Shown here: piece after piece, positions 17,975 to 27,935 of the stretch | Position numbering within the stretch: position 1 is the stretch's first letter | Layout: each line of letters begins with the position of its first letter | DNA from: Pyxidicoccus trucidator | GTDB taxonomy: Bacteria; Myxococcota; Myxococcia; Myxococcales; Myxococcaceae | Length of the DNA: 64,000 bases | Direction of reading: 5' to 3' | NCBI RefSeq assembly: GCF_010894435.1 | Contig: NZ_JAAIXZ010000017.1 | Span: forward strand, 186,001-250,000 | Made by a program: the position numbers and the translations under genes | Notes under the pieces: generated by a model | What the model was told of the DNA's origin: nothing | Databases searched by the model: none | The model's input: only the letters and a program-made list of their open reading frames with translations

Positions 17975-18481
17975 GTGGTTGCGTCATCCTCCAAGGCAGC
18001 AGGAACGCCCGGCCGCACTGCTGCCGCGGGCCAGAAGAGCATGGTCGGCGTCAACTCAGTTCAGGCCAGGCTCAACCAAGATCGCTTCGAAGCTGCCGCC
18101 AAGAAGAGCGCGGCCAAGACTCAATGCGCATTGCACGCCCCCGTGCAAAACAAGCCCGGCCAGCGAGCGCGCGCACTGGAGGTGACCCGTCAGGCTCCCA
18201 TAGGGTCAGTGGGCGCGGCGATCCGGCCCACATTGGAGACAGCATTCTCCGTGGCCAATGAGCTCTTCGCCGGGAAGATTGGGGACTTCTACGAGCGAAA
18301 CCGGGACTTGCTCAATAAACCCGCCACGGATGAGAACATCGCCGACTTCGTGAGGCGTGAGAACGAGCATTTCAGCGCGGAGGGGAACTGGGCTGCATGG
18401 GCGTTTGACAGAGTCCTGGGCGAGGGCTGGCGAGAAAATCAAATAAAGGAGAATCGGGACGAGCAGCTCCGTGGTCAGTAG
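17975..18481 (+). CDS. Small myxobacterial protein of unknown function
   Basis: Up to 168 residues from a GTG at 17975 (an ATG at 18041 is an alternative start). The N-terminus is Ser/Ala/Lys-rich (SSSKAAGTPGRTAAAGQKS) and leads to RLNQDRFEAAAKKS, a pattern seen at the start of many myxobacterial proteins. The C-terminal 90 residues look folded and helical (TLETAFSVANELFAGK, NIADFVRRENEHF, WAAWAFDRVLGEGWREN). No known domain recognised. It is divergent from the S8 protease gene (215 bases between starts), so it may be a partner, substrate or inhibitor; this is inference. GC content is a little lower than around it. Confidence 0.55.
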   Translation: MVASSSKAAGTPGRTAAAGQKSMVGVNSVQARLNQDRFEAAAKKSAAKTQCALHAPVQNKPGQRARALEVTRQAPIGSVGAAIRPTLETAFSVANELFAGKIGDFYERNRDLLNKPATDENIADFVRRENEHFSAEGNWAAWAFDRVLGEGWRENQIKENRDEQLRGQ

Positions 18482-18818
18482 GTCCCGCGCGCTCCAGGAT
18501 TGAAGTGCAGCCCCGCGCCGGGCGGACAACACCGCGCTGCCCCAAGGTTCAAGTAGGCAAGGAAGCTTCAGTGGCCATCATTGCCCCCTGAAGCATCCCC
18601 TCACCGGCAGGAAGCCACCCAACGCTCCCCACGTTGGTCGTGGCTTCAGCACCACAGCGCCAGACCGTAAGACCTCGGCGCGCTCCGCGCCGCTGCAAAC
18701 CCTTGCGTCTGGACTGGCTTGTCCTTCCTCAAGCCGAGGCCGCAACCCGCTGCCGTGAAACCTTGACACCCCGTCCCAGCCCTTCCCAGGCACCGAGTGC
18801 CCCGGGAGCCGACCCGCC
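18482..18818. other. 337-bp intergenic region with a long stem-loop
   Basis: Gene-free stretch before the kinase operon. Its main feature is a stem-loop at 18611-18647: GAAGCCAC then CCAACG, 7-base loop, CGTTGG, 2-base bulge, GTGGCTTC (14 base pairs, all Watson-Crick). No U-tract follows. A TTGACA hexamer at 18763-18768 could be a -35 box, but no good -10 is found 16-18 bases on. Confidence 0.45.
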
Positions 18819-21653
<2,835 letters not shown>

Positions 21654-21660
21654 GGTCTCC

Positions 21661-22686
21661 GTGATTCGAATGAAGAGAAGGGCCCTGCCCGGTCTCGCGC
21701 TGGCAATGGCCTGGATGATGTCGTGGGCGACTGCCGCGGAGGCGCAGCAGGCACGGACCTCGCTCGGCGCGAGCGATGGCCGCCCGTGGGCGCGCGGTGT
21801 CACGGAGCAGGACGAGCAGGCCGCGCGGGCACTGTTCCAGGAGGCCAACGAGCGACTGGAGGAGTCCGTCTTCGTCGAGGCCGTCCGGCGGTACCACAGG
21901 GCGCTCAAGCACTGGAACCACCCCGCCATCCATTACAACCTGGCGTTGGCGCTGATGAACCTGGACCGGCCCGTCGAGGTCCACGAGCACCTCGTGGCGG
22001 CGATGGCGCATGGGCCGGAGCCGCTGGACACGGGGCGGTTCGAGCACGCGCTCGGGTACAAGTCGCTCATCGAGAAGCAGCTCGCGTGGCTGGACGTGTC
22101 GTGTGACATCCCTGGCGCCACGGTGACAATGAATGGTCGGCAGCTGTTCTCGGCGCCGGGACGGTTCAAGGGGCTGGTCCGGCCCGGCATGCACAGCCTC
22201 GTGGCGCTCAAGGCGGGTTACCTGCCGACAGAGAAGGGCCAGCCGCTCATGCCGGGAGAGAAGGTGCAGGTCCAGCTCAAGCTGTACACCGCGGACGACG
22301 TCACCCGCTATCGTCGGCGGTGGTCTGGCTGGCTCCCCTGGTCGGTGATGGGCGCGGGAATGGCGGTCGCCGGAAGCGGCGCGCTCCTGCACCAGAGGGC
22401 ACAAGACCGACTCGATGCGCTCGACACTGAGGTCGCCGCTTGCACGGAGGGCTGTTTCCCAGGTCCGACCGTCGTGAGGCTGCGAAATCAGGCCGATACC
22501 CTTCAGAACGTCGCGGTCGGCTCCTATGTCATCGCCGGAGCCGCGCTGACCACGGGCGCGGTGCTCCTCTACCTCAATCGCTCACAGCCCTATCGGGTGA
22601 ACCCGGATGCTCCCGGACAAGAGTTGCTCGTCACCCCGCTCGTCGGGTCCGGTTCGGGCGGCGTCTTGGGAACGCTCCGTTTTTGA
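21661..22686 (+). CDS. PEGA/TPR-type exported protein with C-terminal membrane segments
   Basis: 341 residues from a GTG at 21661 (GAGG five to six bases upstream), only seven bases after the kinase-STAND stop. A signal peptide (MKRRALPGLALAMAWMMSWATAAEA) is followed by TPR-like helices (AARALFQEANERLEE, YHRALKHWNHPAIHYNLALAL), then a PEGA-like domain (VSCDIPGATVTMNGRQLF ... GLVRPGMHSLVALKAGYLP), then two hydrophobic segments near residues 220-235 and 275-298. PEGA domains are surface beta-modules often paired with kinases in this group. It probably carries the envelope-side part of the kinase system. The stop overlaps a possible start of the next gene (TGATG). Confidence 0.78.
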   Translation: MIRMKRRALPGLALAMAWMMSWATAAEAQQARTSLGASDGRPWARGVTEQDEQAARALFQEANERLEESVFVEAVRRYHRALKHWNHPAIHYNLALALMNLDRPVEVHEHLVAAMAHGPEPLDTGRFEHALGYKSLIEKQLAWLDVSCDIPGATVTMNGRQLFSAPGRFKGLVRPGMHSLVALKAGYLPTEKGQPLMPGEKVQVQLKLYTADDVTRYRRRWSGWLPWSVMGAGMAVAGSGALLHQRAQDRLDALDTEVAACTEGCFPGPTVVRLRNQADTLQNVAVGSYVIAGAALTTGAVLLYLNRSQPYRVNPDAPGQELLVTPLVGSGSGGVLGTLRF

Positions 22687-22697
22687 TGAGGCCCTCC

Positions 22698-24155
22698 ATG
22701 CGTCAAGACCTGTCCTTCCAGTTCCGGCTCGGCCATGCACTGCTGGCCATCCTCTGCCTTCTGTTCCTGTCCTGCATCCAATCCGAGAGCACCACCTGTC
22801 CATCAGGGCTGCTCTGTGCTTCGGGCATGAAGTGCGCAGCCAGACAGGATGCATGCATCCTTGACGACTGCGGCGATGGGGTCATCCAGCCCGGCGAAGC
22901 CTGTGACGATGGCAACATCACCGGCGCCGATGGCTGTAGCCCGGACTGCAAGTCGTTGGAGCTATGTGGGAACGACATCGTGGACACCGCCGTGCACGAG
23001 AATTGCGACGATGGCAATGCCATCGGGTCAGACGGATGCAGCGCTGACTGTAAATCAAACGAAGAGTGCGGCAATGACTTCGTTGATGCCGACGAGACGT
23101 GCGATGACGGCAATCATGATGATGGTGATGGATGCAGCGCGGACTGCCAATCCGACGAGACCTGTGGCAATGACCTCATCGACATCGACGAGAGTTGCGA
23201 TGACGGCAACCAGGTGAATGGCGATGGATGTAGCGCCGATTGTCAATCGGACGAGAGCTGCGGCAATGGCATTCTCGATCCCGGTGAGGTGTGCGACGAC
23301 GGCAACGAAGAGAGTGGCGACGGCTGCAGTGCGACTTGCGCCTCTGAAGAATGTGGCAATCAAGTCGTGGATGCCAACGAGACATGCGACGACGGCAACA
23401 AGGTGGGGGGCGACGGTTGCAGCGCTGTTTGCCGGGCGGAAGAGGGGTGTGGCAATGGCATTAAAAACGCCAACGAGGAGTGTGACGACGGCAATTACTT
23501 CAATGACGATGACTGCTTGTCGTCATGTGTCCTGGCCAGATGTGGCGATGGATTCATGGACCAAACCCCTCCTGTTATAGAGGAGTGCGACGATGGCAAT
23601 GCCCTTGCCTGTGGGACCTGCGGGCAAGGCTGCCAGGTGCGTCAGGACTCCAGTATCGCCAGCGGGTATTTCGAAGCCGTCGAGGGGGGCCTAATTGCGG
23701 ATGGCGAAATATTCTCCATCAGTGATGGTCGAGCCCGACTGTTCTTCGAGTTCAACAAGACAGGGCAAGTACCCGATTCTCATGTCGAAGTATCTATCGG
23801 TGATGGGACTGCTGCGCGGGGTGTGGCCTGGGCGATGGCGGTTGCCATCACGAAGCAAATCTCCAATGGGAAGTTGGACATCCAGGTGACGGGGCCCGGA
23901 GACAAAGACGCACTGGTGCGTCTGGATAACGTTGCCCCCGGCACCCACGGAAATCAGGCCCTCATCGAGTCCGTAAAGGACCGGGGCTTCCTGGCAGAGG
24001 GGATGAGTGAGGGCGCAGGCCACGACTGCCCCGAGGGGACCCGCTGCACACGCAATGAGGACTGTGCGGGAGGCGATGACGGCAGAATCGGGAAGTGCAA
24101 GGGGGGAAACGCGGATGCGGGAACTGTCGGTAGCTGCATCCTTGTGCGCCCCTGA
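22698..24155 (+). CDS. Lipoprotein with eight myxobacterial CDDGN disulfide repeats
   Basis: 485-residue lipoprotein with signal peptide and lipobox LFLSC. Eight repeats of the DUF4215/myxobacterial disulfide type follow, each about 27-30 residues with the core CGNG-x-E-x-CDDGN-x-GDGCS-x-C. The C-terminal 150 residues are a separate beta-rich domain ([25 protein letters not shown]) ending with another Cys cluster ([13 protein letters not shown]). Such repeats make rigid, disulfide-bonded surface rods. ATG at 22698 has GAGG upstream; an ATG at 22686 overlapping the previous stop is possible. Third gene of the kinase-STAND operon, so likely the exposed component. Its DNA is less GC-rich than its neighbours. 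Confidence 0.85.
   Translation: MRQDLSFQFRLGHALLAILCLLFLSCIQSESTTCPSGLLCASGMKCAARQDACILDDCGDGVIQPGEACDDGNITGADGCSPDCKSLELCGNDIVDTAVHENCDDGNAIGSDGCSADCKSNEECGNDFVDADETCDDGNHDDGDGCSADCQSDETCGNDLIDIDESCDDGNQVNGDGCSADCQSDESCGNGILDPGEVCDDGNEESGDGCSATCASEECGNQVVDANETCDDGNKVGGDGCSAVCRAEEGCGNGIKNANEECDDGNYFNDDDCLSSCVLARCGDGFMDQTPPVIEECDDGNALACGTCGQGCQVRQDSSIASGYFEAVEGGLIADGEIFSISDGRARLFFEFNKTGQVPDSHVEVSIGDGTAARGVAWAMAVAITKQISNGKLDIQVTGPGDKDALVRLDNVAPGTHGNQALIESVKDRGFLAEGMSEGAGHDCPEGTRCTRNEDCAGGDDGRIGKCKGGNADAGTVGSCILVRP
22869..23633 (+). repeat. Eight tandem CDDGN repeat units inside the lipoprotein gene
   Basis: Degenerate tandem repeats of about 80-100 bases encode the eight disulfide modules. DNA identity between units is highest around the CDDGN codons (tgcgacgacggcaa-like). 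Such arrays can change copy number by recombination. Confidence 0.8.
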
Positions 24156-24201
24156 AAGCCGACCGTTGCGCCTCGGCTCAGTCCCTCTATCCTGCGCCGC
24201 C

Positions 24202-25239
24202 ATGGCTACCCACTTCGACCCCAGCGCCGCCGCCCAGCCGGGCTCCGGCGTCTTCGGCCTCCCCCACTCGCCCGACGAGGCCCACGTCGTCCTCATCCCC
24301 GTCCCCTTCGAGGCCACCACCAGCTATGGCGGCGGTACCTCCGAGGGCCCCGCCGCCGTCCTCGACGCCAGCCGGCAGGTGGACCTCTTCGACGTGGAGA
24401 CGGGCCGCCCCTACGAGCGCGGCATCGCCATGCTCCCCGAGCCCCAGGAGCTGCGCGACTGGAACACCCAGGCCAAGGAGCGCGCCCAGGTCGTCATCGA
24501 GGCCGGTGGCATCCACTCCGGCGAGGCCGAGCTGCTCCAGGCCGCGAAAGACGTCAACGCCCTCTGCGACCAGATGAACGAGTACGTCTACCGCACCGCG
24601 AAGCACTGGTTGGAGCAGGGCAAGCGCGTGGGCGCCGTGGGCGGTGACCACTCCATCTCCTACGGCATCATCCGCGCCCACGCGGAGAAGTACCCCGGCA
24701 TGGGCGTGCTCCACCTGGACGCGCACGCCGACCTGCGCGTGGCCTACGAGGGCTTCACCTGGTCCCACGCGTCCATCATGTACAACGTCGCCGAGCGCAT
24801 CCCTGGCGTGAAGACGCTCGTCCAGGTGGGCCTTCGCGACATGAGCGCGGAGGAGCACGGCTACATCGAGGGCTCCAAGGGCCGCGTCCACGGCTTCTTC
24901 GACGCCGCCCTCCAGAACAAGCGCTTCGACGGCATCCCCTGGAACCGGCAGGTGGATGAAATGGTCGCCCTGCTGCCCCAGCACGTCTACCTGTCCTTCG
25001 ACATCGACGGGATGGACCCGGTGCTCTGCCCGCACACGGGCACCCCGGTGCCGGGCGGCCTGTCCTTCCCCGAGACGGTGGCGCTCATCTCCGGCGTCGT
25101 CCGCTCCGGCCGCACCATCGTCGGCTTCGACCTCACCGAGGTCTCCCCGGATCCAGAGGGCGGCGAGTGGGACGGTAACGTCGGCGCGCGCCTGCTCTAC
25201 AAGATGATTGGCTGGATGCTGAAGTCGCAGAAGTCCTGA
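24202..25239 (+). CDS. Agmatinase/arginase-family ureohydrolase
   Basis: 345-residue Mn-dependent ureohydrolase. All six metal ligands of the arginase fold can be placed: His150 in GGDHS, Asp173, His175 and Asp177 in LDAHADL, and Asp267 and Asp269 in SFDIDGMDP. GGGTSEGP near residue 43-50 is also conserved. Family members hydrolyse agmatine, arginine, formiminoglutamate or guanidino-acids to release urea or a similar product; agmatinase is the usual annotation for this subgroup, but substrate choice cannot be read from sequence. It has an N-terminal extension of about 20 residues. Stand-alone gene, convergent with the receiver/ATPase gene across a hairpin. Confidence 0.88.
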   Translation: MATHFDPSAAAQPGSGVFGLPHSPDEAHVVLIPVPFEATTSYGGGTSEGPAAVLDASRQVDLFDVETGRPYERGIAMLPEPQELRDWNTQAKERAQVVIEAGGIHSGEAELLQAAKDVNALCDQMNEYVYRTAKHWLEQGKRVGAVGGDHSISYGIIRAHAEKYPGMGVLHLDAHADLRVAYEGFTWSHASIMYNVAERIPGVKTLVQVGLRDMSAEEHGYIEGSKGRVHGFFDAALQNKRFDGIPWNRQVDEMVALLPQHVYLSFDIDGMDPVLCPHTGTPVPGGLSFPETVALISGVVRSGRTIVGFDLTEVSPDPEGGEWDGNVGARLLYKMIGWMLKSQKS

Positions 25240-25251
25240 GCGCCGCGGGTT

Positions 25252-25269
25252 CCGGGCCCCCGGGCCCGG
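25252..25269. terminator. Perfect GC hairpin between convergent stops
   Basis: CCGGGCCC-CC-GGGCCCGG fills the 30-base gap between the agmatinase-family stop (25239) and the stop of the convergent gene (25270). No U-tract on either side. Confidence 0.55.
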
Positions 25270-26283
25270 TCACCCGCCCCGGGGCAGCAGCAGGCTGAAC
25301 GTGGAGCCCTGGCCGGGGCGGGACACCGCCGACAGCGCCCCGCCGTGCAGGCGCGCCAGCTCCGAGGCCACGTGGAGCCCCAGCCCCGTCACGCCGGCGG
25401 GGCCCGTCTGGAAGGGCGTGAAGAGTCGGGGCACTTCCTCCTCGGGAATGCCCGGCCCCGAGTCCTTCACCTGCACCGTCACCAGCGAGCGCGACGCCTG
25501 CAGCTCCACCGTCACCTCGCTCCGGTCCGGGCTCTGCCGCACGGCATTGCCCAGCAGCACGTCGAAAATCTGGCGGATGCGCTCCGTGTCGATGCGCAGC
25601 GACACCGGCTCCGACGGCGCCACCAGCGTCACCGGCGCATGCGCCCTCCAGGCCATCACCGCGTCACGCAGGTGCCGCGTCAGGTCCGCTTCCACCGGCT
25701 GCAGCGCCAGCCCACCCGCCGCAAGCCGCGCCACGTCCTTCAGGTGACGACCCAGCGTCTCCATGGACCGGAGCTGCGCCTCCAGGGACTCCAGCGCCAC
25801 GCGGTCCACCGCGGGCCCGGCTTCCAGCCGCTTGAGCTGCGCCCGCGCCGTGTCCAGCGGGCCCTGGAGCGTCTGCGCCACCCACTGGCCCAGCACCTCC
25901 ACGGGCGAGCCCGCGTCCACGGACTCCAAACGCGGCGCGCTGGCCAGGGACTGGCGGATGACCGACTCGAAGTCGGTGATTTCGAAGGGCTTGTGCAGGA
26001 AGGCATAGGCCTCCGGCGCCCCCTGCGGCAGCACCGCGCTCAGCAGGATGATGGGCACGTCCTTGAGCCGGGACTCCTGCTTCATCCGGCGGCACAGCTC
26101 CACGCCGCTCAGGCGCGGCATCATGTGGTCCGTCACCACCAGTTGGGGCAGACGGGCCTTCGCGAGCCCGAGCGCCTCCTCGCCGTCCCGCGCCCTCAGT
26201 ACGTCGTGGCCCAGGTCCTCCACCACCTGGCTGAGGACCTCCAACACCGCTGGCTCATCGTCCGCGACCAGGACGAGACTCAT
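25270..26283 (-). CDS. Receiver plus histidine kinase-like protein lacking the phospho-acceptor His
   Basis: 337 residues. Residues 1-118 form a complete receiver: DDE at 8-10, phospho-acceptor Asp52 in VVTDHMMP, Lys98 in FLHKPF. The next segment has the shape of a HisKA helix pair, but the usual VAHELRNPL-type motif reads VAQTLQGPL, with Gln137 where His is expected. A HATPase domain follows with N box (LLGNAVRQSP), G1 (VKDSGPGIP) and G2 (GVTGLGLHVA) intact. So it can receive a phosphate and probably bind ATP but should not autophosphorylate in the usual way. It may be a phosphate sink, a regulator of another kinase, or use a different site. Divergent from the HtrA gene. Confidence 0.85.
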   Translation of the reverse strand: MSLVLVADDEPAVLEVLSQVVEDLGHDVLRARDGEEALGLAKARLPQLVVTDHMMPRLSGVELCRRMKQESRLKDVPIILLSAVLPQGAPEAYAFLHKPFEITDFESVIRQSLASAPRLESVDAGSPVEVLGQWVAQTLQGPLDTARAQLKRLEAGPAVDRVALESLEAQLRSMETLGRHLKDVARLAAGGLALQPVEADLTRHLRDAVMAWRAHAPVTLVAPSEPVSLRIDTERIRQIFDVLLGNAVRQSPDRSEVTVELQASRSLVTVQVKDSGPGIPEEEVPRLFTPFQTGPAGVTGLGLHVASELARLHGGALSAVSRPGQGSTFSLLLPRGG

Positions 26284-26530
26284 GCTTCCACTCCCTCGGC
26301 TTCAGTGCGCCTGACGCTACCGGCGCACTGCCAGGATAACGGCCGCCACCCACGGTGCACCGGCACCGGTGGAAGCGCTCGCATCCCGGAGATGCAATCG
26401 TTCACGGATGAGCGGACTGGTTTATGAAGGGCAGCGCACCGCTACCAGAGACCTCCGGGCAGGCTGGGGCCTACCCGACAGTCGGGCTGTCATGCTCCCG
26501 ACATTCGCTGGTGGCGCATGGAGGGTTGGA

Positions 26531-27877
26531 ATGAAGCCTGGAGTCATGACGTGGAGCCTGTGGGTGGTGGCGCTGCTCGCCTCTGGGAGCGCGAGCGCGG
26601 ACCTGGCCCGGCGCCGGGACGCCATCGTCGAGGTCGTCCAGAAGGTCTCCCCCGCTGTCGTCTACATCGGCACCGAGCAGGAGGTGGAGTCCCGCTTCCG
26701 GGGCCGGCGCTCCCCTCTGGAGGAGTTCTTCGGCGGCATGGGCGGAGACCCGGAGCGCCAGAAGATTGAGGGCCTGGGCAGCGGCGCCATCATCGACGCG
26801 TCCGGCATCATCGTCACCAATGACCACGTCATCCGTGGCGCCTCCGCCATCCATGTGATTCTGGCGGACGGTCGCTCGTTCGAAGCGGAGGTGATTGGCA
26901 GCGATGCGGGCAACGACCTGGCCGTGCTCAAGGTCAACGCGCGCGAGCCGCTGCCCACCGCGAAGCTGGGCACCAGCTCGGACCTGATGATTGGTGAGAC
27001 GGTGGTGGCCATCGGCAGCCCGTTCGGCCTGAGCAAGACGGTGACGGCGGGCGTGGTCTCCGCCGTGGGCCGCACCTTCCGAGCGGACGGGCGCGTCTAC
27101 AACGACTTCGTCCAGACGGACGCGGCCATCAACCCCGGCAACTCGGGCGGCCCGCTGCTCAACGTGGACGGTGAAATCATCGGCATCAACACCGCCATCT
27201 TCGGCGGCGGCGCGCAGGGCATCGGCTTCGCGATTCCGGCGGACAAGGTGCGGCGCATCGTCGATGAGCTGACCCGCTTCGGAAAGGTGCGCCCCGCGTG
27301 GGTGGGCATCGACACGGTGGACCTGGCTCCGCGCGTGGCCCGGCAGCTCGGGTGGGACCGCGCCTACGGCGCGCTGGTGTCCACCGTGGAGCCCGGCAGC
27401 CCCGCGGCCCAGGCCGGCGTGAAGCGTGGAGACGTGGTGGCGGAGCTGGGCGGCTCGCGCATCGAGGACGCCGAGGACTTCGACACGCGCGTGCGCGGCT
27501 ACCCCGCCCGCTCGCCCTTCCCCCTGGTCCTCTTCCGAGAGGGCGGCGTGCGCACGGTGCAGGTGACGCCTACGGAATTCCCCGCTCGCATGGTCGAGGG
27601 GCTGGCTTGGGAGCGGCTGGGACTCAGGGTGCGGGAGGGCAAGCGGGCGCTGGCGGTGGCGGGCGTGCGTCCCGAATCGGTGGCGGCCGAGGTGGGGCTG
27701 GAGCCGGGGGACGTCATCCTGCGGGTGAACAACCAGCTGGTGCCCACGGCGGAGGCGTTCCGGGAGGCGCTGCTGACGGCGCGACGCGGACGGAGCGTGT
27801 TGCTGCTCGTGCAGCGGGGCCGGTACGGGTACCACATCACGCTGCCCTTCGAGCAGGGCCAGGGGCAGCGGCTCTAG
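26531..27877 (+). CDS. HtrA/DegP-family periplasmic serine protease with two PDZ domains
   Basis: 448 residues. Signal peptide (WSLWVVALLASGSASA), trypsin-like domain with triad His99 (TNDHV), Asp129 (GNDLAVLK), Ser205 (NPGNSGGPLL), then two PDZ domains: the first around GALVSTVEPGSPAAQAGVKRGD, the second around VAGVRPESVAAEVGLEPGD. The family degrades or refolds damaged envelope proteins. The ATG at 26531 has AGGG just upstream and gives the signal peptide. The 247-base divergent spacer to the receiver/ATPase gene contains a small inverted repeat CCCGA-CAG-TCGGG near 26474, with no clear envelope-stress promoter that I can read. Whether DegP, DegQ or DegS-like in role is not decided by sequence. 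Confidence 0.92.
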   Translation: MKPGVMTWSLWVVALLASGSASADLARRRDAIVEVVQKVSPAVVYIGTEQEVESRFRGRRSPLEEFFGGMGGDPERQKIEGLGSGAIIDASGIIVTNDHVIRGASAIHVILADGRSFEAEVIGSDAGNDLAVLKVNAREPLPTAKLGTSSDLMIGETVVAIGSPFGLSKTVTAGVVSAVGRTFRADGRVYNDFVQTDAAINPGNSGGPLLNVDGEIIGINTAIFGGGAQGIGFAIPADKVRRIVDELTRFGKVRPAWVGIDTVDLAPRVARQLGWDRAYGALVSTVEPGSPAAQAGVKRGDVVAELGGSRIEDAEDFDTRVRGYPARSPFPLVLFREGGVRTVQVTPTEFPARMVEGLAWERLGLRVREGKRALAVAGVRPESVAAEVGLEPGDVILRVNNQLVPTAEAFREALLTARRGRSVLLLVQRGRYGYHITLPFEQGQGQRL

Positions 27878-27935
27878 GGCACTTCGTCCAGGACCGCCCT
27901 CCCTGGATTTCGGGACCCGCGAGTCTCGAACTAGC

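Noticed and set aside
18763-18791. TTGACA as the -35 of the kinase operon promoter
   Set aside because: No -10-like hexamer is found at 16-18 bases; listed only as a note in the intergenic entry.
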